64,000 nucleotides of DNA from Dyadobacter sp. CY356 (lineage in GTDB: Bacteria > Bacteroidota > Bacteroidia > Cytophagales > Spirosomataceae). The notes under the pieces were generated by a model that was not told the DNA's origin, made no database searches, and worked only from the letters and a program-made list of their open reading frames with translations. The stretch covers positions 434,001 through 498,000 of the forward strand of contig NZ_JAJTSZ010000003.1 of the NCBI RefSeq assembly GCF_021440195.1, in the 5' to 3' direction. Positions 1 through 8,418 of this stretch are shown in pieces. The translations under genes were made by a program, and so were the position numbers. The stretch's first letter is position 1, and every line of letters starts with the position of its first letter.

Positions 1-324
1 GAAAAAAGTGCCTCTGCATATGCTTCCGCATCGGCCAAAATGACAACTTTGCCCGCAGATAAGTTGAAACAATTGAATGATATTTTATATAAATCAGAGC
101 GTTTTCTGATCAATGAGCAAGGTTTGCCCAGACGTCCATGGTATAAACACCAGATTTATGCGCCTGGATTTTACACAGGTTATGGTGTGAAAACTTTGCC
201 GATGATCCGCGAAGCAATCGAACAGCGTAACTGGTCTGAGGCAGATCAGGGAATCATGCGTGTGAGTGATGCGCTTAAAGCATTTACTGCTGAAATTGAT
301 AAGGCAACTGCTTTAATGAAATAA
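1..324 (+). CDS. M28-family peptidase (glutamate carboxypeptidase II-like), C-terminal end only
   Basis: The reading frame is open from base 1, so this is the 3' end of a gene that begins outside the window. The 107 visible residues match the C-terminal transferrin-receptor-like dimerisation domain found after the catalytic domain of glutamate carboxypeptidase II and related M28 zinc peptidases. The segment with PRRPWYKHQIYAPGFYTGYG, followed by KTLPMIREAIE, is the typical signature. The metal-binding catalytic residues lie upstream and cannot be checked. An internal ATG at base 40 is not the real start, because the preceding codons continue the same alanine/serine-rich stretch. The gene converges on the emfourin/protease pair, with a hairpin terminator in between. 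Confidence 0.8.
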   Translation, partial: EKSASAYASASAKMTTLPADKLKQLNDILYKSERFLINEQGLPRRPWYKHQIYAPGFYTGYGVKTLPMIREAIEQRNWSEADQGIMRVSDALKAFTAEIDKATALMK

Positions 325-346
325 ACCCGGAACTGTTCCCGGGTTT
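323..346. terminator. Hairpin terminator between convergent genes
   Basis: An inverted repeat (AAACCCGG and CCCGGGTTT arms around a short loop) starts on the stop codon of the peptidase gene and ends just before the stop of the emfourin-like gene. It is followed by TTTATCTT on the plus strand, so it can serve both directions. Confidence 0.6.
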
Positions 347-349
347 ATC

Positions 350-616
350 TTACGATTGGACATATTTTAATTCAGCCTTCAGCCCCTCAAATGTAGCCTT
401 ATATTTGGGGGGCACTTTTTTCAGGTCTACCGGAATTTCACGTCCGTCCACCGCCAGATAATGACATATTTCATTCATATGTTCGGGCTCTTTTTTTTCA
501 TCCCGGCAAATATGACCGATCAATTGTTCCAGTTCCTGATCCGACCAGCTTACCTTCGCAGTAGCCTCCTGTTTCATGGGAATCATACCACCAAAACGCT
601 GCAATGTAATTTCCAT
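350..616 (-). CDS. Emfourin-like protease inhibitor candidate
   Basis: Small 88-residue protein with no signal peptide, starting MEITLQRFGGMIPMKQEA. Its start lies 12 bases after the stop of the M4 protease gene on the same strand, so the two form an operon. Emfourin is the known intracellular inhibitor of protealysin, encoded directly downstream of the protealysin gene. The N-terminal beta strand followed by a GG-containing turn (ITLQRFGG, residues 3-10), the size and the position fit that family. The protein would bind and silence the neighbouring protease in the cytoplasm. The family call rests mainly on context and a short motif; it could be an unrelated small protein. Confidence 0.6.
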   Translation of the reverse strand: MEITLQRFGGMIPMKQEATAKVSWSDQELEQLIGHICRDEKKEPEHMNEICHYLAVDGREIPVDLKKVPPKYKATFEGLKAELKYVQS

Positions 617-628
617 AACAAAAACGAT

Positions 629-1720
629 TTATACTTTTGCGGCATTCCAGCCGTCTCTTACCGCTTGTGCTTCAAGACTTCCCGTACCAAACAATTGTTC
701 CCCTTTCTGTATTGTAAGATTTTTGAAATCGGCAAAGCTGGCGGTTGATTTTAAATTTTGCGTATCAGTCAAAGCCGCATACCAGATCCTCCCGGCCTTC
801 TCCCAGGAATAACCGCCTAAATTAAAAGCTGTTACGTAAAAAGCAAAATTGGTAATTCCGGAATTGATATGAACGCCACCCCAGTCGCCGCGATCTGTGT
901 CGGGTAAATTGACAAATTTATCAAAAGTCGCAGGCTGCGGATCCGTGCCCAGGTCCGGATGGTTAACATACCCTGTTCCCGGCGCTTTCATACTTCGCAA
1001 AGCATATTTGGCACCTTTCAAAACGTTTTCTCCAATCAGCCATTTCGATTTTTTAACATCCAGATTCAATAACCTTTGTTTGATCATGATACCAAAAACG
1101 TCAGAAACGGATTCATTCAAAGCACCGCTTTGCAAATGATATTCCAGACCGGATTCATACTGGGTGACGCCATGAGTCAGTTCGTGCCCGATAATGTCCG
1201 GGTCGGCTGTAAAGCTGCCGAAGATTTTGCCGTCTCCGTCACCATAAACCATGCGCTGACCGTCCCAGAACGCATTGTCATATTTATTATCGTAATGAAT
1301 ATAATGTTTCAAAACCATACCCAGATTATCCACAGAATTCCGGCCAAAGATTTGGAAATACATATCCCAGGTTGCAGTTCCGGCTGCGACCACATTTTTA
1401 GTATCAGCATCCATCGGCTTTTTTTCCTTTCCGTTGGCCCATACCAGTTTTCCTTTACTGAGCACAGTATCATGCTGCATGTCATAAACCTGCATTTTCA
1501 TCACCGGTTTTGCAGCTTGCTTTGGTGGAGGTATTAAAGCGGCACGTTGTGTTTCCGTAAGTTTCGCAAAGAATGCACGATCACTCCTGAATCTTGAATT
1601 TCTCAGATCAGTATTCAGTGCCATTGGCAGTTTACTTTTGGTCGCTTCATCCAGCAATTTATCGCTCATATATGGAGGAATAATGCACTGGATAGGGTGA
1701 TGTGATTTGTGGTGGCACAT
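629..1720 (-). CDS. Protealysin-like M4 metalloprotease
   Basis: Zinc metalloendopeptidase of the thermolysin family. The zinc motif HELTH is at residues 179-183, the third ligand Glu is in NESVSD near residue 203, and the catalytic-histidine region GGVHINSGI follows in the C-terminal half. At 363 residues it lacks the long propeptide and signal peptide of secreted thermolysins. It has instead a short N-terminal region with IIPPYM (residues 13-18), which resembles the PPYML-type motif of protealysin-type propeptides. It is therefore predicted to be a protealysin-type enzyme without a classical export signal. The emfourin-like gene follows after 12 bases. Substrates are unknown; protealysins are known to cleave actin and some bacterial proteins. 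Confidence 0.88.
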   Translation of the reverse strand: MCHHKSHHPIQCIIPPYMSDKLLDEATKSKLPMALNTDLRNSRFRSDRAFFAKLTETQRAALIPPPKQAAKPVMKMQVYDMQHDTVLSKGKLVWANGKEKKPMDADTKNVVAAGTATWDMYFQIFGRNSVDNLGMVLKHYIHYDNKYDNAFWDGQRMVYGDGDGKIFGSFTADPDIIGHELTHGVTQYESGLEYHLQSGALNESVSDVFGIMIKQRLLNLDVKKSKWLIGENVLKGAKYALRSMKAPGTGYVNHPDLGTDPQPATFDKFVNLPDTDRGDWGGVHINSGITNFAFYVTAFNLGGYSWEKAGRIWYAALTDTQNLKSTASFADFKNLTIQKGEQLFGTGSLEAQAVRDGWNAAKV

Positions 1721-2052
1721 GGTTTAAGCTTGTTTTTAGTTTTAAAATGAAGTGGACTTTCAGCTCGGATAATCAGCCTATTAACGCATTGTCATTCTGC
1801 TTTCTTACCGCGATTTTCTTTATTAAAAATACATAAGCATTTTCCTTTTTCCTAATTATAAAACCGCATGTTACTGACCGGGAAATGGATGTAATACAGA
1901 CTTATTTTACCAGCTTGTCGTGAGGTATTTTTTAAGGTTTTTGTTGAAGCAATGCTATCTTTTAGTCGTAATGATTAAAGCAATCCGGTATCAGGAATGA
2001 TTTTTACAACGGGCGGAGTTACAGGCAAACGCATCTTTAAATTATTTGTACG
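1721..2052. other. Divergent intergenic region
   Basis: This 332-base gap separates the start of the M4 protease operon from the start of the PPC-domain gene. It must hold promoters for both directions. I see no convincing TAnnTTTG box, RNA gene or repeat in it. Confidence 0.5.
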
Positions 2053-2553
2053 ATGAAATCACCAATTATTTTATTTCTATTGCTCCTGGTTTTACCGGGA
2101 AACGTAAGTGCACAGAAAATGGATACGACAAATCGATATATCAAAGTTTCAACCGGTTATCTTATGGTTTTAAGACAAGATGATAATGTGTTTGAAAATC
2201 TTGAAAAGCTGGCTGAGACTGAAAAGATCCAGTCCGCTAATATTTCAGGAATGGGTTTTGTCAATGCGAAATTTGGATTCTTCAATCAAAAAACGAAAGA
2301 ATATGACCCCAAAGAATTTAATGATGTGGAAATGGCGGGCATGAGCGGATCCATTGCCTGGCAAAAAGAAAAGGTATCGCTCCATATTCATGGCGTTGTT
2401 ACAGACAAAACCTTCCGTGCATTTGGCGGGCACATGCTGGCAGCAACAGTCAGTACAGGTTCTGTTGAAATCCTGGTCACAACACATGATAAAAAGCTCG
2501 AAAGAATCATGGAAGAACCTCTGGGGGCCAATGTTTTAAATCTTGGGAATTAA
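2053..2553 (+). CDS. Secreted PPC-domain (DUF296) protein
   Basis: A 166-residue protein with a clear N-terminal signal peptide (hydrophobic core at residues 5-17, ending near VSAQ). The rest is one PPC/DUF296 domain, the fold otherwise known from the C-terminal part of plant AHL DNA-binding proteins and from small bacterial proteins. Typical features visible are ANISGMGFV near residue 62, a central HIHGVV and the GGHMLAATVSTGSVEI stretch; the histidines suggest metal binding. Bacterial stand-alone PPC proteins usually have no export signal, so a periplasmic version is less common. The function is unknown. It is a single gene, convergent with the glycosylase gene 22 bases beyond it. Confidence 0.75.
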   Translation: MKSPIILFLLLLVLPGNVSAQKMDTTNRYIKVSTGYLMVLRQDDNVFENLEKLAETEKIQSANISGMGFVNAKFGFFNQKTKEYDPKEFNDVEMAGMSGSIAWQKEKVSLHIHGVVTDKTFRAFGGHMLAATVSTGSVEILVTTHDKKLERIMEEPLGANVLNLGN

Positions 2554-2575
2554 AGTTGGGTTTATAATTACCTTA

Positions 2576-3349
2576 TTATAACAAAGAAACCTTCTTCCCG
2601 ACTACCGGCTTATCGTAAAAAATCTGACAATTGGTGCAGTAATAACTTCTCCGTTTAGACTTACCCAGATATTCTTTCGCAAATGGTATATTACAGCGCG
2701 GACAAATCTTTTTAGTGTGGGCCAGCCAGTGTTTTTTCAAAGTAAATTCCTTTTTCCATTCCAGAAAGTCGAAGCTGTAATTCCGGGTTTCTGCTATCAT
2801 TTCTTTAAGTTTGGCTTCCGGAATTTCACCCAAAATACTCAAAGGGTGTAATCTGATTCTGAATAGAACTTCATTTTTGATTATATTACCTGAGCCTGCA
2901 AAAATATCCTGATCAAGCAAAGCATCGCAGGCAAACATCTTTGGAGCAGCTTTTAATTTCTTCAAAGCCTTTTCGGGATTCCATTGCGCCGCCATAATAT
3001 CGGTTTCCCAATCATAGATTTTACCCGCCGGCCCTTCCAGAATTTTGACGGAGCAGGCGTAAAAATTCAGTTCGTGGTTTTTTATTTCAAGGGTTAACCG
3101 TGGAGTGGTTTTTTTCTTTTCGTTGATCAGATAACTTCCAAAAAGCATAAAGTGAATGCGTAAGGTAAAGTCTTCAAAACAAATCAGAAAGTGTTTTCCC
3201 CAGGATCTGATATCAATAATTTTCTTATCAATCAGCCGTTCCATATCAATTTTATTGCTATTTCCCTCAGCGTAATCAATATTCTGACCTTTGATATGAA
3301 GGGCTTCAACGGCTTCTTTTAGAATAACAATGGATGGTCCTTCCGGCAT
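2576..3349 (-). CDS. Fpg/Nei-family DNA glycosylase (endonuclease VIII-like)
   Basis: Base-excision repair enzyme of 257 residues that removes oxidised bases and nicks the abasic site. It begins MPEGPSI, which after Met removal gives the catalytic Pro and Glu. Lys52 (in SWGKHF) corresponds to the conserved beta-elimination lysine. The C-terminal zinc finger has C216, C219, C238 and C241. The MPEGP start and short finger favour Nei (endonuclease VIII) over Fpg, but substrate preference cannot be read from sequence alone. It acts on the chromosome in the cytoplasm and appears to be a single-gene unit. Confidence 0.88.
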   Translation of the reverse strand: MPEGPSIVILKEAVEALHIKGQNIDYAEGNSNKIDMERLIDKKIIDIRSWGKHFLICFEDFTLRIHFMLFGSYLINEKKKTTPRLTLEIKNHELNFYACSVKILEGPAGKIYDWETDIMAAQWNPEKALKKLKAAPKMFACDALLDQDIFAGSGNIIKNEVLFRIRLHPLSILGEIPEAKLKEMIAETRNYSFDFLEWKKEFTLKKHWLAHTKKICPRCNIPFAKEYLGKSKRRSYYCTNCQIFYDKPVVGKKVSLL

Positions 3350-3422
3350 AAAAATCAGATTTGAGAATAAATTTGAATGCTGATGGCAAATTTCGTGCCG
3401 TCCTGGTAACCCATTAAAAAAG

Positions 3423-3464
3423 AAAATTCCGTTACAGATATTAACTTCTGCAACGGAATTTTTT
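3423..3464 (-). terminator. Rho-independent terminator of the 75-residue gene
   Basis: AAAATTCCGTT pairs with AACGGAATTTTT across an 18-base loop. Read on the minus strand, it lies just after the small gene that stops at 3478 and is followed by a T-rich tail. Confidence 0.7.
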
Positions 3465-3477
3465 CTATTAGCTTTTC

Positions 3478-3705
3478 TTATAAAATGACCATAATATCAG
3501 AGTCTGGATTTTTATTTTTATGTAGATATTCCCAGTCTACGATTTTGTATTCCTGATAAATATTATTGATATCCTCCGGATCTTTTCCTCCTTCCGTATC
3601 AACAAAAGATTGTAAAACTTTGCTGTAATGTCCCTCATGGCGGTTACCATCCTGATCGATAAAGCGAAGTGCTGTGTGGTCGGCGGGCATACTTATATTT
3701 TCCAT
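3478..3705 (-). CDS. Small hypothetical protein, 75 residues
   Basis: Acidic cytoplasmic protein with no signal peptide or membrane segment and no family I recognise. It contains HTALRFIDQDGNRHEGHYSK near the N-terminus, a pattern suggestive of a small beta-sheet domain. It stands alone, with its own terminator downstream. Support comes from an open frame with coherent composition and from the terminator placement. Confidence 0.55.
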   Translation of the reverse strand: MENISMPADHTALRFIDQDGNRHEGHYSKVLQSFVDTEGGKDPEDINNIYQEYKIVDWEYLHKNKNPDSDIMVIL

Positions 3706-3836
3706 AGTATTATAATTGATGGTTACGGAAATTAAGGTTCAAAAATAATGCCAGATATGCTAAGTAAGCGGCAAGAGCCAAGGTGCGTTTTTAAAGTACA
3801 GCAGTAGGTAAGCAGAAGATAGGAAACTAATTTTTA

Positions 3837-4448
3837 TCAGGCCGCAAGTCTTTCAAGAATCAGTTTGCAGGGAATTTCGGAAGTAACAATCACGGTATGA
3901 GACAGGTATAGGGGTATGGTAAACACATCTCCCGGTTTGAGATGATTGTCTTCACCGTCAACAATAATATTACAGCTGCCTTCTACGATCAGAAAAGTTT
4001 CGTATTCATCCTTGTGGATTTCAGGCGGAGCACCGTTTTTAATCCAGACAATCGCCGTCGTTTTTTCCGGTGTTGCGCAGATAATGCGGGCGTCAATTTC
4101 ATCCAAAGGCTCGGTAAGTGCCAGATCGGGTCTGTTAAGCCATTCCTCAAAATCTGATATTAAAGAATTTGCATGAAGTTTTGGTGGAAACGATGGCTTT
4201 TCACCTTTGCCTATGCGCTCCATATATTCCACAGTGGCCATCAAAAAAGGCTTAATTACCGGGTCAACCGTTGTTGCCTGGCTAAGGGCATAATTTTCCA
4301 GAGCAACCTCAATGATATAAAGTTCCTCCTTCACTTCGTGATATTTGGTCGCCATCAGCTCCACCAGTGCATTTTCATCAGGACTGGCGTCTCCCCTGAC
4401 ATACATTTCCAATATTCCTGACTCAATAAACTCTCTAACTTCGCTCAT
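3837..4448 (-). CDS. Cupin protein with anti-sigma-type N-terminal domain (ChrR-like)
   Basis: The frame is open to 4574, but I place the start at 4448 (MSEVREFIESGILEMYV). From there the protein aligns with the N-terminus seen in Bacteroidota anti-sigma factors (I/VESGILE-Y-G--SPDE--LVE-MA-KY-EV--EL). Residues 1-90 would be the sigma-binding helical part. The C-terminal half (about residues 115-200) is a cupin with IHKDEYETFLIVEG and HLKPGDVFTIP, giving candidate metal ligands H, E and H. This layout recalls ChrR, which holds an ECF sigma factor until a signal alters its cupin metal site. No ECF sigma gene lies next to it, so its partner is unknown. A divergent Crp-family gene lies across about 220 bases. 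Confidence 0.7.
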   Translation of the reverse strand: MSEVREFIESGILEMYVRGDASPDENALVELMATKYHEVKEELYIIEVALENYALSQATTVDPVIKPFLMATVEYMERIGKGEKPSFPPKLHANSLISDFEEWLNRPDLALTEPLDEIDARIICATPEKTTAIVWIKNGAPPEIHKDEYETFLIVEGSCNIIVDGEDNHLKPGDVFTIPLYLSHTVIVTSEIPCKLILERLAA

Positions 4449-4669
4449 TTGATTGCTTGATCTTAAATCTGCTAAGTACGTATCAGAGTTTTTTATTTTG
4501 GAATGAAAAGAAGAATTTTTTCCTCTCCAAAAATCTAGGACGACATAACAGTATTTGCTACAAATATAACGCAATAGAACTATACATCGTTCGGGCCTGG
4601 CAACTGGAGCCTGGATTTCTCACTTTTAAATTATATTGCATAGCTCTTCATAATTTCAGTTGTTAAAAG

Positions 4670-5251
4670 ATGAACAAATCGCCACTGACAGTTTTTATTG
4701 AAAATACCATTCCTGCGTCAAATGATACACTGACGGCCATAGCGGAGCATTTTGAAGAAAAAACCTTCCGGAAAAACGAATATTTTTTGAAAGAAGGAAA
4801 TGTCAGTGACAGCTATTTCTTTTTGGCGGATGGCTGTATGAGAGCTTTCACTTTCGATACCGATGGCAATGAAGTGACAACTTACTTTTATACCAAAAAC
4901 AGGGTTGTGTTCGAAGCGGCGTCCTTTTTCATGCATACCGTATCTACTGAAAATATTCAGGCGCTGACAGACTGTACCGGTTACATCATCACATTTGAAA
5001 AACTGAACATGCTCTTTCACTCCATTCCTGAATTTCGGGAATTTGGACGGGCGATGCTTGTTAAAGAATTTGTTGCGTTTAAGCAACGAACGTTGGGTAT
5101 GATCAATAAAAGTGCGGAAGCGCGTTACGAAAATCTGATCAGTACGGAGAAGGAAATTTTTAAATATGCCCAGCTAAAATACATTGCCTCCTATCTCGGG
5201 ATTACCGATACTTCTCTGAGCAGAATAAGACGCGAATTTTCGAAAAAATAG
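4670..5251 (+). CDS. Crp/Fnr-family transcriptional regulator
   Basis: 193 residues. The N-terminal two thirds form a cyclic-nucleotide-binding-type beta roll (KNEYFLKEGNVSDSYFFLADG, residues 35-55). The C-terminus holds a helix-turn-helix (YIASYLGITDTSLSRIRREF, about residues 170-190). It lacks the cysteines of Fnr-type iron-sulfur sensors, so a small-molecule effector or none is expected. It precedes the membrane-protein gene at 5331 by 79 bases and may be co-transcribed with it. Proteins of this shape are common one-component regulators in Bacteroidota; the target is unknown. Confidence 0.85.
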   Translation: MNKSPLTVFIENTIPASNDTLTAIAEHFEEKTFRKNEYFLKEGNVSDSYFFLADGCMRAFTFDTDGNEVTTYFYTKNRVVFEAASFFMHTVSTENIQALTDCTGYIITFEKLNMLFHSIPEFREFGRAMLVKEFVAFKQRTLGMINKSAEARYENLISTEKEIFKYAQLKYIASYLGITDTSLSRIRREFSKK

Positions 5252-5330
5252 TTGCGCAATCCATTTCTTGCCATTTGGCAAGTACATTCGGCGTGTTGAT
5301 TTATTCCTTTGTCCTACAAATCATCAAGCA

Positions 5331-6011
5331 ATGGAAAATCTACCAATTTACGTCTATCTGGTTTTTGGGCTTACCGTATCAGCAGCTCTGTTTTTATTTT
5401 ACAAAGCTACAAATCATTCAACGCTATTTTTGGTTATCGTCGTTAGCTGGATGATCGCACAAACGGTTATTAGCTTTTCAGGTTTTTACAAAATTACCAA
5501 TACGCTTCCACCAAGAGTTGGTTTATTATTAATGCCGCCTTTGGTTATGACCATTATACTTTTTTCGACAAATAAAGGAAAAATCTTTGTTGATAATCTG
5601 AATGCTAAATCGCTGACATTGTTCCATATTATCCGTTTACCCGTTGAGCTGACGTTATTCTGGCTTTTTATGCACAAACTGGTACCAGAATTAATGACTT
5701 TTGAAGGCCGGAATTTTGATATCATTTCAGGTATTTCTGCACCGGTGATTTTTTATTTTGGTTTTGTAAAAAGAAAATTGAGCAGAAAAATAATTTTGCT
5801 GTGGAATTTTGCCTGTCTGGGCTTACTGGTCAATATTGCCATTAATGCGATTTTATCCGTTCCCGGTGCATTTCAGCACTTCGCTTTTGATCAGCCAAAT
5901 ATTGGGATTCTGATGTTTCCTTTTGTATTTCTGCCATCAGTTTTAGTACCAATGGTACTGTTCTCGCACCTTGCCATGATCAGACGAATTTCGCTTGGGA
6001 AAAAGATCTGA
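5331..6011 (+). CDS. Integral membrane protein, unknown function
   Basis: About 226 residues, with roughly six or seven hydrophobic segments and no catalytic motif I recognise. An upstream in-frame start exists at 5268, but its 21 residues are not hydrophobic and overlap the region just behind the regulator's stop. MENLPIYVYLVFG at 5331 starts straight into a membrane segment and is preferred. The gene follows the Crp-family regulator on the same strand, so the regulator may control it. Confidence 0.65.
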   Translation: MENLPIYVYLVFGLTVSAALFLFYKATNHSTLFLVIVVSWMIAQTVISFSGFYKITNTLPPRVGLLLMPPLVMTIILFSTNKGKIFVDNLNAKSLTLFHIIRLPVELTLFWLFMHKLVPELMTFEGRNFDIISGISAPVIFYFGFVKRKLSRKIILLWNFACLGLLVNIAINAILSVPGAFQHFAFDQPNIGILMFPFVFLPSVLVPMVLFSHLAMIRRISLGKKI

Positions 6012-6042
6012 TCATGAGCAATGATCCGGGGCTGACAGGCAA

Positions 6043-6660
6043 TCACAAAGCAAGTTCCAAATCCGGTGATATGCTGAATTCTTTTTCCAAATGCTCGTTA
6101 TACAACTGCATGTCACGCACGATGTCTGCGTTTTTTTCGACATCATGGAAATGTATGCTTTTCAGAGGCGTCATGCCTGTAAATGCATTCATTCGGTGGA
6201 AGCCAAAAAGCGGACCATTGTCTACGCTGGTTTCATTGAAAAATTCACCGGGAATTGTAAAGGCCTCTTTGGGTGCATTCCAGGAAGTGGTTACCATATA
6301 TTTTTTTCCTTTTAACATACCTCCTGTGCCATAATTGATCGCCGGATTTTTTGACGAGCGGCCGTCGCTGTGATAAATCCCGTTATTGTGGCCTTCTGTA
6401 AATACTACGTCAATGTATTTTTTGAAACCGTGGGGCAACTGAAACCACCAGACAGGTGTATGATATATTACAAAATCCGCCCACTTATACTTGTCAACCT
6501 CTTCTTTGGGATCGTAATCATGATTGATATTGGTTGTTTTAACTTCGAATCCTTCCAGTTGCAGGAAAAATTCTTTGGTTGTATTTGCAATGGTTTCATT
6601 AAACCGTCCACCCGAGTGACCAAATTTTTGTCCTCCGTTGATGATGAATATTTTAGTCAT
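6043..6660 (-). CDS. mdaB: NAD(P)H-dependent quinone oxidoreductase, MdaB-like
   Basis: Flavodoxin-fold FAD/NADPH quinone reductase, cytoplasmic. The frame runs to 6729, but MTKIFIINGGQKFGHSGG at 6660 matches the family start, and a -7-like box (TAATTTTG on the minus strand, 6685-6692) sits just upstream. Visible features are the initial beta strand and phosphate loop, WADFVIYHTPVWWFQLPHGF around residues 65-85, and GKKYMVTTSWNAP near residue 125. About 205 residues, the normal length. MdaB proteins reduce quinones by two electrons and protect against oxidative stress. The gene is convergent with the membrane-protein gene at 5331. Confidence 0.85.
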   Translation of the reverse strand: MTKIFIINGGQKFGHSGGRFNETIANTTKEFFLQLEGFEVKTTNINHDYDPKEEVDKYKWADFVIYHTPVWWFQLPHGFKKYIDVVFTEGHNNGIYHSDGRSSKNPAINYGTGGMLKGKKYMVTTSWNAPKEAFTIPGEFFNETSVDNGPLFGFHRMNAFTGMTPLKSIHFHDVEKNADIVRDMQLYNEHLEKEFSISPDLELAL

Positions 6661-6776
6661 TTTGATATCTCTTTTTTGATGACACAAAATTACTGCGGCA
6701 GAATCCATTATAAAAATAACATGAATCATGGGTTGATATCAGAATTATGATGCAATAATAGCCACTTTGACAGTAC

Positions 6777-7385
6777 TTAATACGTCTCCATCACTTTCAG
6801 TTTATTTCTGTCATTTATTTTGATAGATGCAAAGGAAAGTTTGTAACAAACGAATCCTGCCGCCATTAGCGCACCACCAACGATAAATGCGGAAGCATCG
6901 CTTGTGAAACGCTTGTCATCCACGCCTTTGTTCGCAAAATCCGCACCTATGTAAATTAAGCCTGCAATCGGAAAGTAATAGGATGCTTCTGTGACAAAGG
7001 GAATCCGTTTGGAAACTTTGATAAGTCGTACATCTTTCAGCATAATTTCTCTGGAATCCATTTTACCGGTTGCTTCATTGGCGATGGTGAAAGACGAGTC
7101 TGATATACTGACGATTGCCGATTTGAACCGGATATCTTCATGATGCATCCTGAACTTTACCTGATCCCCGGGAAAAAAGCGATAGCGACGAAATTTACCG
7201 ATACGTGGGGCAGAATCCAGGATCAGGTATTTCTGGCCGGCAAGTCCTGTAATATTCTTATTGCCATTTTGCCTGAAAAAAAGCTCTTCACTGGTTAGTG
7301 CTTTTGTACGATCATAGGCGTCTTGTGACCGGACAGAGGAATTGATCAGTATCACCGCGAAAACCAAAAAAAGATATTTTTTCAT
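6777..7385 (-). CDS. Secreted or membrane-attached hypothetical protein
   Basis: 202 residues with an N-terminal signal peptide (hydrophobic residues 4-17, then SVRSQD). The middle reads as beta-strand-rich (FFPGDQVKFRMHHEDIRFKS, then DSSFTIANE), and two hydrophobic stretches near residues 130-180 may be membrane segments. I do not recognise the family. Its separate transcription unit lies between mdaB and the cupin gene, with 267 bases upstream in which no element was seen. Confidence 0.6.
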   Translation of the reverse strand: MKKYLFLVFAVILINSSVRSQDAYDRTKALTSEELFFRQNGNKNITGLAGQKYLILDSAPRIGKFRRYRFFPGDQVKFRMHHEDIRFKSAIVSISDSSFTIANEATGKMDSREIMLKDVRLIKVSKRIPFVTEASYYFPIAGLIYIGADFANKGVDDKRFTSDASAFIVGGALMAAGFVCYKLSFASIKINDRNKLKVMETY

Positions 7386-7652
7386 GAAAGACTTGAATGG
7401 TTCATATAGGGAGGTATTCGTTTAAATGAGTATTAGTGTTGCATTGTTGCTGCTCTTGATCAAGGTTGTCGTATTAATATTTCTTTGATGTGTAGTAAAA
7501 GAGAAGACTGTTGAAAAAACCAAATCTCCGGTTACTAACTGTCTCTCTGATTTTATGGTTGTATCAAAACTTATTCGTAATTTTTAGTATCATTTTCAAT
7601 GTTAAACATTATGTAACTCATTATTAATCAATACTTTTAAAGTAATAAATTT

Positions 7653-8219
7653 ATGAAAAGGGGAAATTTTATTTCAGCATTGATTATAATTTTTTCAGTG
7701 CCGTCTATTGCCTGGGCCAACGTTAAAAGAGTCTTTTCAAGAAGTGAAAGAGGCTTTAAAATTCCATCGGGAGAAGGAAGAATTCACGGACATATTCAGC
7801 TAAAAGGTGTCAACGCCAACATGCTTGATGTCAAAATATCCGGAAGTGATACCAACGGAGATCTGGCGATTTTTGAACAGACATCGCTCTCGCAGGGCAG
7901 AGGCACGCCGCTGCACATACATCCATTACAGGACGAGATTTTTTATGTAATGGATGGTTCCTACATTTTCAAGGTCGGAGAAGATAAGTATGATTTGAAA
8001 ACTGGCGACAGCATTTTTCTGCCCCGCAAAGTCCCGCATGCCTGGACACAGGTTTCAGAAAAGGGTAAAATGCTTGTTATATTACAACCTGCCGGCAAGC
8101 TTGAAAATTTCTTTGTGACCATGGCTGGTTTGGATCATATACCCGCACAAGAGGAAATCATAAGGATTTTTAATGAGAATGAAATGCAGGTTGTCGGGCC
8201 TGGGTTGAAGGTTGATTGA
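7653..8219 (+). CDS. Secreted cupin-domain protein
   Basis: 188 residues with a signal peptide (residues 1-22, ending near AWAN). A single cupin domain follows: GTPLHIHPLQDEIFYVMDG (metal ligands H, H, E) and DSIFLPRKVPHAW (His ligand). Single-domain cupins of this type are metal-binding periplasmic proteins, often of quercetinase or isomerase type, but the substrate cannot be assigned. No operon partner lies on the same strand nearby. Confidence 0.78.
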   Translation: MKRGNFISALIIIFSVPSIAWANVKRVFSRSERGFKIPSGEGRIHGHIQLKGVNANMLDVKISGSDTNGDLAIFEQTSLSQGRGTPLHIHPLQDEIFYVMDGSYIFKVGEDKYDLKTGDSIFLPRKVPHAWTQVSEKGKMLVILQPAGKLENFFVTMAGLDHIPAQEEIIRIFNENEMQVVGPGLKVD

Positions 8220-8374
8220 TTAGGATAAAATTTTAGTTGATGCTCTGTATGAAAATAACGATGTTATGATTAAGTTGGCAGCAAGTTGCTGCACATACCG
8301 GCAGATGCGTTGAATAAAGAATATGATTTGATCGCCTGGTTTATGAGCAAGAATCAATTAAAACCATTCGTAAA

Positions 8375-8399
8375 ACTCACGAGACTAAATCCCGTGAGT
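8375..8399 (-). terminator. Hairpin terminator after the YegP-like gene
   Basis: ACTCACG and CGTGAGT form a perfect 7-base stem downstream of the gene that stops at 8419. On the minus strand the stem is followed by TTTTA. Confidence 0.5.
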
Positions 8400-8418
8400 C
8401 TCCAGAAAAGTAATATTT

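Noticed and set aside
1076..1537. 153-codon frame on the plus strand opposite the M4 protease gene.
   Set aside because: It overlaps the HELTH-encoding region on the opposite strand, with no domain and no own signals.
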